Counted from the stretch's first letter, positions 37,360-46,665 are shown. The stretch: 60,394 nt of DNA from JAPHTQ01 sp050287105 (GCA_050287105.1 JBNKBG010000006.1:1-60394), one strand, 5' to 3'. Program-made: numbers and translations. Notes: generated by a model not told the origin, from the letters alone.

Positions 37360-38526
37360 CTATTTATCCTTATCGCTGGTATTACTTCTTGCCGGCGCAT
37401 CGACTTCCTCGACCGAGATTCCCGTTTCGCCGAAGGAGATATCAGGCATAAATTGTTCGGCTTTATTATGAATCGCGTCGCGGGTATCAGAGTAGTCACT
37501 CATCACCGACAGATCGGTCTCTTTTTCCAGTAATACGCTCTTCACCTCGGCAAGCTTAACCGGATAGGAATGGATGCGTTTACCCAAGCTGTTGTCGATG
37601 ATGAAATTGACCATGCGACGCAGATCGTTGCGCAGCAGTGAGGAGACGAAGGCGCCATAGGAGAGGAAAAAGAGGATCAATACCCCCGCAGCAATGGCGA
37701 AGGTGATGATGAATCCTGCATGGCGTGCCTCAGCTGCACCGATACCTGATGCGGGCCAGTAGTCGAGTAACCAGTAACTGTTTTCCACCGGTACGCTGTA
37801 GGGTTTGCCGCTTGTCTTTAGTGAGTTATCACCTCTGCCAAACAGGCTGATAACGTCACCCTCCACACCTTGCTGAAGTTCGACATACCCCCCGGCAGGT
37901 TGCAGGTCATCAACCCAGCTTTTCAGGTTGTCAACGTCCTGAGTAACAATCAGACTGGCGATCAGTTTTCCATCGACCATTACCGGGCGGAGCATATCGA
38001 GATGCTCGATTTCGCCGCCAAACAGATGGACCTCAAATGGCGGTATCTCCTCTCCCTGCTCGGCGAGTCGCGCGAGTTCAATGCAGGCGTAGCTCAGCGG
38101 AGGGCTCACCGAGTTGTCTACCTGGTCCTCACCCGGGAGGACAAAGCGTACCCGATTGGCCCCGGGAAAAATGCTCAGAATTTCTGCTTCGCGCTTGCGT
38201 AGCGCAGGGTAGTCATGTGCGTTGATCGCCTTAACGAGGGCACCATCCGGTTCGGCAAATTTTGCCACCATGTCGCCCAGCGCATGCAGTCGACCGGCCA
38301 GATGCGCGGCGAGTGTCGTCGCCTGTTCCTGATATTTTGCGGTTTGGCTGCTGCTGATCAATGTGGTGTACTGCAGGTAGGCAATGAAGCCGCTGATCAG
38401 CAGCACACCAAGCGCTACCAACATGGCGATCATGTTGGTTTTTAGCAGGCTCAATCCCCCGCTACCCATTGCCCCGCTATTGCTGGAGCGTGCGGCTTTT
38501 TCCTTTTGTGCGGATCGTTTGTTCAC
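37360..38526 (-). CDS. Membrane sensor-like protein in the usual phosphomannomutase position
   Basis: This 388-residue protein starts with GTG and has two membrane segments (about residues 30-50 and 270-295). They flank a periplasmic domain of about 215 residues, and a cytoplasmic tail of about 90 residues follows. Nothing catalytic is recognisable. In pseudomonads and relatives the gene between dut and argB is algC, whose long form carries a similar N-terminal membrane region before the mutase domain. Here no mutase domain follows: argB starts about 100 bases later. This protein therefore appears to be the N-terminal part alone. The comparison comes from memory of family architecture. Confidence 0.7.
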   Translation of the reverse strand: MNKRSAQKEKAARSSNSGAMGSGGLSLLKTNMIAMLVALGVLLISGFIAYLQYTTLISSSQTAKYQEQATTLAAHLAGRLHALGDMVAKFAEPDGALVKAINAHDYPALRKREAEILSIFPGANRVRFVLPGEDQVDNSVSPPLSYACIELARLAEQGEEIPPFEVHLFGGEIEHLDMLRPVMVDGKLIASLIVTQDVDNLKSWVDDLQPAGGYVELQQGVEGDVISLFGRGDNSLKTSGKPYSVPVENSYWLLDYWPASGIGAAEARHAGFIITFAIAAGVLILFFLSYGAFVSSLLRNDLRRMVNFIIDNSLGKRIHSYPVKLAEVKSVLLEKETDLSVMSDYSDTRDAIHNKAEQFMPDISFGETGISVEEVDAPARSNTSDKDK

Positions 38527-38563
38527 GATGGCTGTCCCTTAGTCTATTAAATTCGGGTCAAGA

Positions 38564-39025
38564 TCAGTGTTTGCCCGTGTGGCCAAAACCACCGGCCCCT
38601 CTCTGGGAGCTGTCAAAATCATCAACGATGGCAAATTCTGCCTGTACCACCGGGATAAACATCATCTGTGCGATGCGTTCCCCGATCTGTACAGTAAACT
38701 TCTCACTACCCCGGTTCCAGCAGGAGACAAAGACCTGTCCCTGATAGTCCGAGTCGATCAGACCCACCAGATTACCCAGTACAATTCCCTTTTTGTGTCC
38801 CAGCCCAGAGCGCGGCAGTAGTACTGCGGCCAGAGAGGGGTCAGCGATGTGAATCGCCAGTCCGGTCGGGATCAGGTGTGTCTCGCCGGGTGCGATCTCC
38901 AGCGGTTCCTCAAGCATGGCACGCATATCCATACCTGCAGAACCGTCTGTGGCGTAGTCCGGCAGGGGAAACTCCTTACCCAGCCGTTGATCCAGAATCT
39001 TCAGTTCAATTTGGTGCCGACTCAT
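38564..39025 (-). CDS. dut: Deoxyuridine 5'-triphosphate nucleotidohydrolase
   Basis: The 153-residue dUTPase hydrolyses dUTP to dUMP and pyrophosphate. All five motifs are present: AGMDMRA, PRSGLGHKKG, GLIDSDYQG, QIGERIAQM and the C-terminal GAGGFGHTG loop. Its start overlaps the coaBC stop (ATGA), a standard gammaproteobacterial arrangement. Confidence 0.97.
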   Translation of the reverse strand: MSRHQIELKILDQRLGKEFPLPDYATDGSAGMDMRAMLEEPLEIAPGETHLIPTGLAIHIADPSLAAVLLPRSGLGHKKGIVLGNLVGLIDSDYQGQVFVSCWNRGSEKFTVQIGERIAQMMFIPVVQAEFAIVDDFDSSQRGAGGFGHTGKH

Positions 39026-40248
39026 GCTTGTTCCTGTTTGTTGTTGTAGCGCTGGCTGACGACCTGGAGCAATCGTTCAGCCAGTAGTGTTTTATTCATC
39101 AGCGGCAGGCTGGTACCGCCATCCTTCCAGTAGAGTTCCAGCGCGTTTTCATCGCCGTTAAACCCCCCTACAGCCGCTGCCCCAACCTGATTGGCAGCGA
39201 TCATGTCCAGATTTTTGCGTCGCAGCTTCTCCCGCGCGTGCTCTTCCAGCTTCTCCGTCTCAGCGGCAAAGCCGACGCAGAAGGGGGCGGGCTTTAACGC
39301 TGCGACAGTCGCCAGAATATCCGGATTCTGCTGCAGGGAGAGGCTGAGTTCACTGCCCTGTTTTTTCATCTTTTCTGCGGCCATCGCCTGCGCGCGGTAG
39401 TCAGCAACGGCGGCACAACCAATAAAGATATCGCCTGGCGCCTCAAGTGTCGCCGCCAGCATCTCCTCTGCACTGATCACATCAATCCGTTCAACTCCAA
39501 CGGGGGTGGCCAATGTAACCGGTCCGGCGATCAGCCTGACCCGCGCCCCCATGGCGGCGGCGGCGGCGGCGACGGCAAAGCCCATCTTGCCTGAGCTATG
39601 GTTACTGATGTAGCGCACCGGGTCCAGTGCCTCACGGGTCGGACCTGCAGTGACCGTGACGTTGATCCCGGAGAGCGGTCCGTTGGAAAACTGCGTGAGA
39701 CAGGCGGTAAGGAGTTCCGCGGGTTCGACCATTCGGCCTGGCCCATTGTCACCGCAGGCCTGTTCCCCCTCGGTGGGCCCCAGGAGTTTGATCCCCCTGC
39801 GCACCAGAGTCTCCACATTTTCACGGGTAGCCGCGGCGCGCCACATCTGCTGATTCATCGCCGGGGCCAGCATAATCGGTGCTGCGCTGGCGAGGCAGAG
39901 GGTGCTCAACAGATCGTTGGCCATACCGGCGGCCACTCTGGCCATGAAATCGGCACTCGCCGGGGCCACCAGTACCAGTTCTGCCCAACGCGCCAGCTCA
40001 ATGTGACCCATGGCAGCCTCATGTTGCGGGTCGAACAGCTCCTGACGCACCGGGTGACCGGAGAGGGCCTGCAGTGTCATTGGGGTAATGAATTCACTGG
40101 CGGCACGGGTCATCACTCCCCGTACCTCTGCTCCCTCTCCCCTCAGGCCGCGTACCAGTTCTGCTGCCTTGTAGGCCGCGATACCGCCGGTCACGCCCAG
40201 CAGTATACGTCGCCCGGCGAGGCCAAAATGTGAACGCTTACTCTTCAT
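39022..40248 (-). CDS. coaBC: Bifunctional phosphopantothenoylcysteine decarboxylase/synthetase CoaBC
   Basis: The 408-residue enzyme performs two steps of coenzyme A synthesis. The N-terminal flavoprotein half has ILLGVTGGIAAYKA, a histidine in MGHIELARW and APAMNQQM. The C-terminal CTP-dependent synthetase half has VTAGPTREALDPVRYISNHSSGKMG and FIGCAAVADYR. The ATG at 40248 is chosen over a TTG one codon earlier. It overlaps dut by four bases. Confidence 0.96.
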   Translation of the reverse strand: MKSKRSHFGLAGRRILLGVTGGIAAYKAAELVRGLRGEGAEVRGVMTRAASEFITPMTLQALSGHPVRQELFDPQHEAAMGHIELARWAELVLVAPASADFMARVAAGMANDLLSTLCLASAAPIMLAPAMNQQMWRAAATRENVETLVRRGIKLLGPTEGEQACGDNGPGRMVEPAELLTACLTQFSNGPLSGINVTVTAGPTREALDPVRYISNHSSGKMGFAVAAAAAAMGARVRLIAGPVTLATPVGVERIDVISAEEMLAATLEAPGDIFIGCAAVADYRAQAMAAEKMKKQGSELSLSLQQNPDILATVAALKPAPFCVGFAAETEKLEEHAREKLRRKNLDMIAANQVGAAAVGGFNGDENALELYWKDGGTSLPLMNKTLLAERLLQVVSQRYNNKQEQA

Positions 40249-40339
40249 CAAACCATTCTAGCAGAAAGCCTTCACGATCCGGCAGCGGAGAGTTACTATC
40301 CAATGGTAGTAGTTATCCAGATACGACACGGAGGTCGAC

Positions 40340-41014
40340 ATGGGAATATCGGATTGGCCCGTCGAAGAACGTCCTCGGGAAAAATTATTGCTGCGCGGTG
40401 CCGCTGCCCTCTCAGACGCTGAACTACTGGCGATCTTTCTGCGTACCGGAGTGACCGGCAAGAGTGCTATCGACCTGGCACGGGAGACGCTGGAGCACTT
40501 CGGCGGCCTGCGTCAACTGCTGGAAGCGGACCACGACAGCTTCTGTCGTTGCAAGGGTCTGGGTACCGCCAAGTACACCCAGTTGCAGGCAGTGCTGGAG
40601 CTCTCCGGGCGACACCTCTTGAGTACCCTGCAGCGGGAGGATGTGCTGACCTGTCCGGATCACACCCGCCGCTATCTCAGCAACCGCCTGCGCGGGCGAC
40701 GCCAGGAGGTCTTCGCCTGCCTGTTCCTCGATAATCGCAATCGGGTGCTGACCTACGAAGAGCTTTTCTACGGCACCATCGACGGAGCCAGTGTCCATCC
40801 GCGTGAGGTGGTGAGCCGTTGCCTGAGCCACAATGCCGCAGCGGTGATCCTGGCCCACAACCACCCTTCAGGTGTGGCGGAGCCGAGCCGCGCCGACGAG
40901 CAGATCACCCGTAAGCTGCAGCAGGCGCTGGAGCTGGTGGAGGTACGCCTGCTGGATCACATGATTATCGGCGATGGAGAGATCACCTCACTGGCCGAGC
41001 GCGGCATTTTATAG
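40340..41014 (+). CDS. radC: RadC family JAMM protein
   Basis: The 224-residue protein begins with a helix-hairpin-helix region and ends in a JAB/MPN+ metalloprotease-like domain with HNHPSGVAEPSRAD and a preceding glutamate. The exact role is unsettled; the name comes from an old DNA repair phenotype. It is divergent from coaBC and sits before rpmB, the conserved gammaproteobacterial order. Confidence 0.93.
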   Translation: MGISDWPVEERPREKLLLRGAAALSDAELLAIFLRTGVTGKSAIDLARETLEHFGGLRQLLEADHDSFCRCKGLGTAKYTQLQAVLELSGRHLLSTLQREDVLTCPDHTRRYLSNRLRGRRQEVFACLFLDNRNRVLTYEELFYGTIDGASVHPREVVSRCLSHNAAAVILAHNHPSGVAEPSRADEQITRKLQQALELVEVRLLDHMIIGDGEITSLAERGIL

Positions 41015-41034
41015 TCCCAAAAAGGAGGTTTTCC

Positions 41035-41063
41035 TTGCGGTGGCGGGCCTGTTTTGGTATAAA
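41035..41063 (+). promoter_or_regulatory. Sigma-70 promoter of rpmB-rpmG
   Basis: TTGCGG and TATAAA are separated by 17 bases, near-consensus -35 and -10 elements. Transcription would begin near 41070, and a CCCGG/CCGGG hairpin lies in the leader. Confidence 0.65.
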
Positions 41064-41131
41064 ATCCGGCTTCCTGAACCCGGGGTGTCCGGGTGCTACA
41101 CAGAATTTGAGTATTTTTGGAGTCTAGAGTC

Positions 41132-41368
41132 ATGTCCAAGGTATGCCAGGTAACAGGCAAACGTCCGGTCACCGGTAACAACGTTTCGCACGCGCACAAC
41201 AAGACGAGACGTCGTTTCCTGCCGAATCTGCACACCCACCGCTTCTGGGTGGAGAGCGAGAACCGTTGGGTCAAGCTGCGCCTTACTACCAAGGGTATGC
41301 GCATCATTGACAAGAAGGGTATCGATGCTGTTCTGGTCGACATCCGTGCCCGCGGCGAGAAGGTTTAA
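41132..41368 (+). CDS. rpmB: 50S ribosomal protein L28
   Basis: This 78-residue ribosomal protein has SKVCQVTGKRP at the N-terminus and LHTHRFWVESENRWVKLR, the L28 pattern. The ATG at 41132 matches the family start. A zinc-binding four-Cys form is not seen: only one Cys is present. rpmG follows 11 bases later. Confidence 0.97.
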   Translation: MSKVCQVTGKRPVTGNNVSHAHNKTRRRFLPNLHTHRFWVESENRWVKLRLTTKGMRIIDKKGIDAVLVDIRARGEKV

Positions 41369-41379
41369 GGAGCGATACG

Positions 41380-41547
41380 ATGGCAAAATCAGCCCGTGAT
41401 AAAATCCGTTTGGTGTCCAGTGCCGGTACCGGCCACTTCTACACCACCGACAAGAACAAGCGCAACATGCCGGAAAAAATGGAGATCAAAAAATTTGATC
41501 CCGTGGTACGCCAGCATGTGATGTACAAGGAAGCCAAGATTAAGTAG
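41380..41547 (+). CDS. rpmG: 50S ribosomal protein L33
   Basis: The 55-residue protein is nearly identical in length and pattern to E. coli L33: KIRLVSSAGTGHFYTTDKNKR and a final RQHVMYKEAKIK. It lacks the zinc-binding cysteines of the C+ paralogue. It follows rpmB after an AAGGAG site, and a strong terminator ends the unit. Confidence 0.97.
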   Translation: MAKSARDKIRLVSSAGTGHFYTTDKNKRNMPEKMEIKKFDPVVRQHVMYKEAKIK

Positions 41548-41566
41548 GCCTCTGCGCAGAGCGTGT

Positions 41567-41596
41567 TAAAAAACCCCGGCAATGCCGGGTTTTTTT
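41567..41596 (+). terminator. Rho-independent terminator of rpmBG
   Basis: CCCGGC / GCCGGG stem with loop AAT, preceded by an A-run and followed by seven T residues. Confidence 0.95.
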
Positions 41597-41773
41597 ATGT
41601 CTGTCGATTTTCGGCCTGTACCTTCCGTATTCTACCCGGTCATGGAATAATCAAAGCGGATCCAGCGTGTCGGTCATCCTCCCCCCTGCCCAAATGCGCT
41701 ACTCTCCATAGGATGTCCGGTACGCGGTGACAACATAACCGCAATATGAGAACAACAATAGCGGAAGATCGGT

Positions 41774-43012
41774 ATGGAAAACGAAGTGCTTGCGAGCAAT
41801 ATCTTTGTCGGCCGACAGCCAATCTTTGACCGAAAGCAGGAGGTCGTTGCCTACGAGTTGCTCTATCGTGCCGGCAACGTCAACAACCATGCGGAGTTCC
41901 CGGACGGGGATCGCGCCACCACCGAAGTGATTATCAACAGCGTGCTCGATATCGGCCTGGAGTCTATCGTCGGCACCCACCCCGCCTACTTCAATCTTAC
42001 CGGCAGTTTCATCCGGGGGGACCACCCCCTGCCACTGAACAATAGCCAGGTTGTGCTGGAGATCCTTGAGGATGTCGAACCGGATCAGCATGTCATTGAG
42101 GGTATGCGTCATCTGGCCGAAAAGGATTTCATTATCGCTCTTGATGATTTTGTCTACAGCGACAAGTTCGTACCGCTGCTGGAGCTTGCCCACATCGTCA
42201 AACTGGAGGTGATGGGCAGGTCGGAAGAGGAGTTGCGTGGGCGTGTTGAGCAACTGGCGCCGTATCAGGTCAAATTGCTGGCGGAAAAGGTGGAGACCCA
42301 CGAAGAGTTCGAGATGTGCAAGGCGTTGGGGTTTGACTACTTTCAGGGCTACTTCCTCTGCAAGCCACACATCATCGAAGGGCGCAGCATGCCCGCCAAC
42401 CGTCTGGTGATCCTGAGCCTGCTGGCCAAGTTGCAGGACCCCAATGCAGACATCGAAGAGCTGGAACAGCTAATCGTGCAGGACGTCTCTCTCACCTACC
42501 GCCTGCTACGTTTTATCAACTCCGCCGCCTTCGCCCTGGGCAAGGAGGTGGAGTCGGTGCACCGTGCGCTGATACTCATCGGTACCAACACCATCAAGAA
42601 ATGGGTCAATCTGCTGCTGCTGGCGCGGATCGACGACAAACCGCGTGAGCTGATGCGTACCGCCCTGATCCGTGGGCGTATGTGCGAACTACTGGCCGAC
42701 CTGCACAACCACCCGCGCGACAGGGATCAGTACTTCACCTGCGGTCTCTTTTCCGTGCTGGATGCGCTGATGGATCGGCCGATGGCGGAACTGCTGGCGG
42801 AGCTGCCGTTGAATAGCGAGGTCAAACTGGCGCTACTGGAGAGCGAGGGGGAAGCAGGCAAGGTGCTGACCGAGGTGCTCAATTACGAGAAAGGTGCATG
42901 GCAGGAACTGCTCGAAAGCGGGATTTCTGCCCATGATTTACGCAACTGTTATCTGCAATCCGTACTCTGGGCCGATGAGAGCATGGGGAGCCTGCATGGG
43001 ATGAATAAGTAG
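41774..43012 (+). CDS. EAL-like/HDOD signalling protein
   Basis: The 412-residue protein has an N-terminal EAL-fold domain (about residues 1-205) with ELLYR in place of the canonical E-A-L-x-R, ending in YFQGYFLCKP. A C-terminal HDOD domain (about 215-400) has LTYRLLRFINSAAF. This pairing occurs in proteobacterial regulators (YuxH/CdgJ-like). The altered EAL motif argues against cyclic-di-GMP hydrolysis and for a role in binding or protein interaction. It appears to be a single gene. Confidence 0.88.
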   Translation: MENEVLASNIFVGRQPIFDRKQEVVAYELLYRAGNVNNHAEFPDGDRATTEVIINSVLDIGLESIVGTHPAYFNLTGSFIRGDHPLPLNNSQVVLEILEDVEPDQHVIEGMRHLAEKDFIIALDDFVYSDKFVPLLELAHIVKLEVMGRSEEELRGRVEQLAPYQVKLLAEKVETHEEFEMCKALGFDYFQGYFLCKPHIIEGRSMPANRLVILSLLAKLQDPNADIEELEQLIVQDVSLTYRLLRFINSAAFALGKEVESVHRALILIGTNTIKKWVNLLLLARIDDKPRELMRTALIRGRMCELLADLHNHPRDRDQYFTCGLFSVLDALMDRPMAELLAELPLNSEVKLALLESEGEAGKVLTEVLNYEKGAWQELLESGISAHDLRNCYLQSVLWADESMGSLHGMNK

Positions 43013-43148
43013 CCTCGGTGAAAGTGCTGTGAAGGCGTTATTGGTCGAGGGCAGGGTGGCAAAATGTAGGTGAATCCTCACTGTTTGAGGGGCTACTAGC
43101 AAAAAATTATCCCCCGTACAAGTCGGAAAAAGCCCCAATTTTTGATTT

Positions 43149-43361
43149 TTATTCACATCGAAAACAGCACTCTCCAGTTTGTCAACAGTTAGTACGGAAA
43201 AATATTAATCCATGTTAAGAAAACTTGTAACGTATTGATATATTTAATTATTGTTTGGGTGTCGAATTTATCGCCGTTTTAAGGTTGGACCAGATTTTAT
43301 GCGGTTCAGAGGCCGATAGCCCCACTTCATCCACAAAGTTATCCACAGCTTTTGTGGATAA
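43149..43361. other. DnaA-box cluster with AT-rich stretch, candidate replication origin or DnaA-regulated promoter
   Basis: The 450-bp gap before priA has no gene. It contains DnaA boxes TTATTCACA (43149-43157) and TTATCCACA (43339-43347). TGTGGATAA (43353-43361) is inverted, five bases from the previous box. TCATCCACA (43327-43335) has one mismatch. Between them, 43201-43260 has only 13 G/C bases in 60, a possible DNA-unwinding element. Spacing and orientation resemble a minimal origin, but a DnaA-controlled priA promoter is also possible. Confidence 0.55.
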
Positions 43362-43462
43362 CTAACGAAAGCTAGCGACGACAAGTAGTTAGCGCATTTT
43401 TGTAATATTTCATTAACAATTGCGGCCAGTCACTTTGGGGTCGCGTGATAGACTTCGCTCCC

Positions 43463-45667
43463 ATGTCCCCACCTATTTTGCGCATTGCCATCCCCTCTCC
43501 CCTGCGTCGGTTGTTCGATTATCTGCCGCCGCAAAAATCGATCGCCGGGTTTATTCCCGGACAGCGGTTCCTGGTGCCCTTTGGTCGCAGCAAACAGGTC
43601 GGTGTACTGGTGGAGGTTGCGGCAAAGAGTGAATTGCCCAGTGATAAGTTGAAGGCGGCACTCCGGCAACTGGATCAGGAGCCGCTGCTCGACACGCCGC
43701 TGATGAAATTGCTGGGCTGGGCCAGCGGCTATTATCACCACCCGCCCGGTGAGGTCTATAGTGCCGCCCTGCCGGTGCTGCTGCGCCAGGAGCGTGAGGT
43801 CACCATTCGGGGTATTGAGGCGTGGCGGCTGAGCAGTACCGGTCTGGCGCTGGAGGCCGAGGCACTGCATCGCGCCCCCAAACAACTGGCGCTGTTCCAG
43901 CTGTTACAGCAGCACCCGCAGGGAGTGGAGGCGTCGCGTCTTGATGCGGAGATCGAGGGCTGGCGTCCGGTGATGAAGCGGCTGGTGGAGAAGGGCTGGG
44001 TCGAGATCGAACAGCGCTCCTGCCTGATCGCGCCGGAGAACGAAAACGCCGAAACCCCGCCGCCGCTGAACGCGGCCCAGCAGCAGGCCGTTGAGACGAT
44101 CGCTGAGCAGTGGGGACAGTTCAGTGCACTGTTGCTGGAAGGGGTTACCGGCAGTGGCAAGACCGAGGTCTACCTCCAGGCGATGCAACAGGTTCTGAAT
44201 GCTGGGCGGCAGGTGCTGCTGCTGGTGCCGGAGATCGGTCTCACCCCGCAACTGCTGCGACGGCTGCGTCGTCGCTTTCCGCTACCCATCGCCGTACTCC
44301 ACTCCGGGCTTAACGACACTGAGCGGCTCTGTGCCTGGCAGGCGGCACGTTCGGGCGAGGCCTCCATTGTGATCGGGACCCGCTCTGCAGTGTTTACGCC
44401 GTTGCCCAATCCCGGCCTGATCATCCTCGACGAAGAGCACGACGCCTCTTTCAAGCAGCAGGATGGTTTCCGCTACTCGGCGCGGGATCTGGCGGTAGTA
44501 CGTGCCCGTTTACATAACATCCCGGTGCTGCTCGGTAGCGCCACCCCCTCGCTGGAGAGTTTGCACAACGCCCATCAGGGACGTTATCGCCATCTCCATC
44601 TTCCGGAGCGGGCGGGTAGTGCCTCGCACCCGACGATCCGGCTGCTCGACATGCGCCAGCAGCACATCGACGACGGTCTCTCCATGTCATTGCAACAGGC
44701 GATTCAGCAACATCTTCAGGCAGAGGGTCAGGTGCTGCTGTTCCTCAACCGGCGCGGCTATGCCCCGGTGTTGATCTGCCACGATTGCGCATGGACCAGT
44801 CAGTGTCAGCGCTGCGATGCGCACATGACCTACTATGCCCGTTCCGGGCGCCTGCGCTGTCACCATTGCGGAACCGAGCGTGTCAAACCGGCCAGTTGTC
44901 CCGAATGTGGCGGCGCAGAGTTGCATCCGGTAGGGCAGGGCACCGAGCGGATCGAGCAGGGACTGCGCAAGCGTTTTCCCGATGTGGGCGTGGTGCGTAT
45001 CGATCGCGACACCACCCGGCGCAAGGGAGCGATGGGCGAGCTGCTGGCGGAGGTGCGTTCCGGCCAGGGACGTATCCTCATCGGCACCCAGATGCTGGCC
45101 AAGGGGCACCACTTCCCCGGTGTCACGCTGGTCGGCATCCTCGATGCGGATCAGGGCCTGTTCAGCGCCGATTTCCGTGCCGGTGAGCGCATGGCGCAAC
45201 TCATCGTGCAGGTGGCCGGTCGTGCCGGTCGTGCCGACCGGCCGGGAACGGTGTTGATCCAGACCCACGTCCCGGAGCATCCGCTGCTGCGTCTGCTGGT
45301 GGAGCAGGACTATGCCCGTTTCGCCGACGCCGCGCTCAGGGAGCGGCAGGAGGCGGCGCTACCGCCCTTCAGCCACCTAGCCCTGCTACGGGCCGAGGCG
45401 GTAGACGCAGAGGCCCCCAATCTCTTTCTGGAGGAGGCACGACAGGCGGCGGAGCAACTGGGTCACGATGGTGTCTGGTTGATGGGGCCGGTGCCCGCGC
45501 CGATGGAGCGTCGTGCCGGACGCAACCGGGCGCAACTGCTGCTACAGGCCGAGAACCGTCAGGCACTGCAACGGCTGCTGACAGTGTGGGCGCCACGACT
45601 GGAATCGCTTAAAACCGGCCGCAAGGTACGTTGGTCGCTGGACGTCGACCCGGCAGAGTTGTTCTGA
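43463..45667 (+). CDS. priA: Primosomal protein N' (replication restart helicase PriA)
   Basis: The 734-residue helicase has the DNA-binding N-terminus, GVTGSGKTEVYLQ (Walker A), DEEHD (Walker B) and LLGSATPS. A zinc-binding cysteine cluster is visible (CHDCAWTSQCQRC and CHHCGTERVKPASCPEC), and later helicase motifs include GTQMLAKGHHFPGV. It restarts stalled replication forks by binding D-loop structures and loading DnaB. The ATG at 43463 is chosen over a GTG at 43445. A DnaA-box region lies immediately upstream. Confidence 0.95.
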   Translation: MSPPILRIAIPSPLRRLFDYLPPQKSIAGFIPGQRFLVPFGRSKQVGVLVEVAAKSELPSDKLKAALRQLDQEPLLDTPLMKLLGWASGYYHHPPGEVYSAALPVLLRQEREVTIRGIEAWRLSSTGLALEAEALHRAPKQLALFQLLQQHPQGVEASRLDAEIEGWRPVMKRLVEKGWVEIEQRSCLIAPENENAETPPPLNAAQQQAVETIAEQWGQFSALLLEGVTGSGKTEVYLQAMQQVLNAGRQVLLLVPEIGLTPQLLRRLRRRFPLPIAVLHSGLNDTERLCAWQAARSGEASIVIGTRSAVFTPLPNPGLIILDEEHDASFKQQDGFRYSARDLAVVRARLHNIPVLLGSATPSLESLHNAHQGRYRHLHLPERAGSASHPTIRLLDMRQQHIDDGLSMSLQQAIQQHLQAEGQVLLFLNRRGYAPVLICHDCAWTSQCQRCDAHMTYYARSGRLRCHHCGTERVKPASCPECGGAELHPVGQGTERIEQGLRKRFPDVGVVRIDRDTTRRKGAMGELLAEVRSGQGRILIGTQMLAKGHHFPGVTLVGILDADQGLFSADFRAGERMAQLIVQVAGRAGRADRPGTVLIQTHVPEHPLLRLLVEQDYARFADAALRERQEAALPPFSHLALLRAEAVDAEAPNLFLEEARQAAEQLGHDGVWLMGPVPAPMERRAGRNRAQLLLQAENRQALQRLLTVWAPRLESLKTGRKVRWSLDVDPAELF

Positions 45668-45739
45668 GCATTCACGTACCTTTAATAATTCACGGTTACC
45701 ATCCGCCGACATATTGATCACCTGACAAGAGTCGCTGCA

Positions 45740-46477
45740 ATGACAACCTCTACCTATACCGCTTACAAGGTGTGGGATCGCGGTATCCGCTGGTTCCACT
45801 GGATCAACTTCCTTTCCGTGCTTGGCCTGCTGGCAAGCGGGCTGGTGATCTACAACGGCAAGGCGCTGGGCCTGGCCGGCGAGGCCAAGATCGCCATGAA
45901 GATCCTCCACACCAGTTTCGGCTACGTCATGGCCGCCAACCTGCTGTGGCGCATGGTGCAGGGCTTTACCGGTAGCCGCTTTGCCCGCTGGTCTGCCATT
46001 TTCCCCGGCAGGGGTTTTATCGCCGAACTACGCGGCTATCTGGTCAGCATGCGTAGCGGTGAACCGCACGCCTACCTCGGCCATAATCCGCTCGGTCGCC
46101 TGATGATCCTGGCTTTGCTGGCGCTGCTGCTGGTTCAGGCGATCACCGGTCTGGTGCTGGCCGGGACCGATCTCTACTACCCGCCGATCGGCGCCTGGAT
46201 CGCCGAGTGGGTTGCCCCCGCCGGTGTCGATCCCGCCACTCTGCTGCCGGGCAACAAGACAATGGCCGATGCCGCTGCCTGGGATGCGATGCGCAGCTTC
46301 CGCAAGCCGTTCGGCGAGACCCACGAAATCGTCTTCTTTATTATCTGCCTCGCCGTGGTGGTACATATCGCCGCGGTGGTCGTGGGCGAGATTCGCGAAA
46401 GAGCCGGTCTGGTCTCCGCCATGTTCAGCGGTCACAAGGTGCTGCCGAAGCCGCCGGTGGATATCAACGAGAAATAA
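45740..46477 (+). CDS. Cytochrome b561-type membrane protein
   Basis: The 245-residue membrane protein has about four membrane segments and the family start VWDRGIRWFHWINF, with haem-ligand histidines in the first and last segments (IRWFHWINF and CLAVVVHIAAVVVGEI). A roughly 50-residue loop holds PPIGAWIAEWVAP. It belongs to the cytochrome b/b6 domain (Ni/Fe-hydrogenase b-type or b561) group that moves electrons across the inner membrane. The partner is unknown. Confidence 0.85.
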   Translation: MTTSTYTAYKVWDRGIRWFHWINFLSVLGLLASGLVIYNGKALGLAGEAKIAMKILHTSFGYVMAANLLWRMVQGFTGSRFARWSAIFPGRGFIAELRGYLVSMRSGEPHAYLGHNPLGRLMILALLALLLVQAITGLVLAGTDLYYPPIGAWIAEWVAPAGVDPATLLPGNKTMADAAAWDAMRSFRKPFGETHEIVFFIICLAVVVHIAAVVVGEIRERAGLVSAMFSGHKVLPKPPVDINEK

Positions 46478-46490
46478 ATCAAAGCCATAC

Positions 46491-46565
46491 CACGAAGCCC
46501 ACGAAGCCCACGAAGGCCGCGAAGTAAGCATCGGGAAAACTTCGTGCGCTTCGTGTACTTCGTGG
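46491..46565. repeat. Inverted triplets of CACGAAG, 9-base period
   Basis: Three CACGAAG units at 9-base spacing (46491, 46500, 46509) are mirrored by three CTTCGTG units at the same spacing (46540, 46549, 46558). The arms would pair as a long stem with two internal mismatched dinucleotides. It lies between the cytochrome b561 gene and argS and is probably a dispersed repeat. Confidence 0.7.
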
Positions 46566-46665
46566 TGCACTCTTTTCTGCCCTTGCACCTGCCCCGCCGG
46601 AGCACCGATAATGTCCCGCTTGTTCAACGGGCTACGCCCCACATTACCGCCAATACCGGGACACG

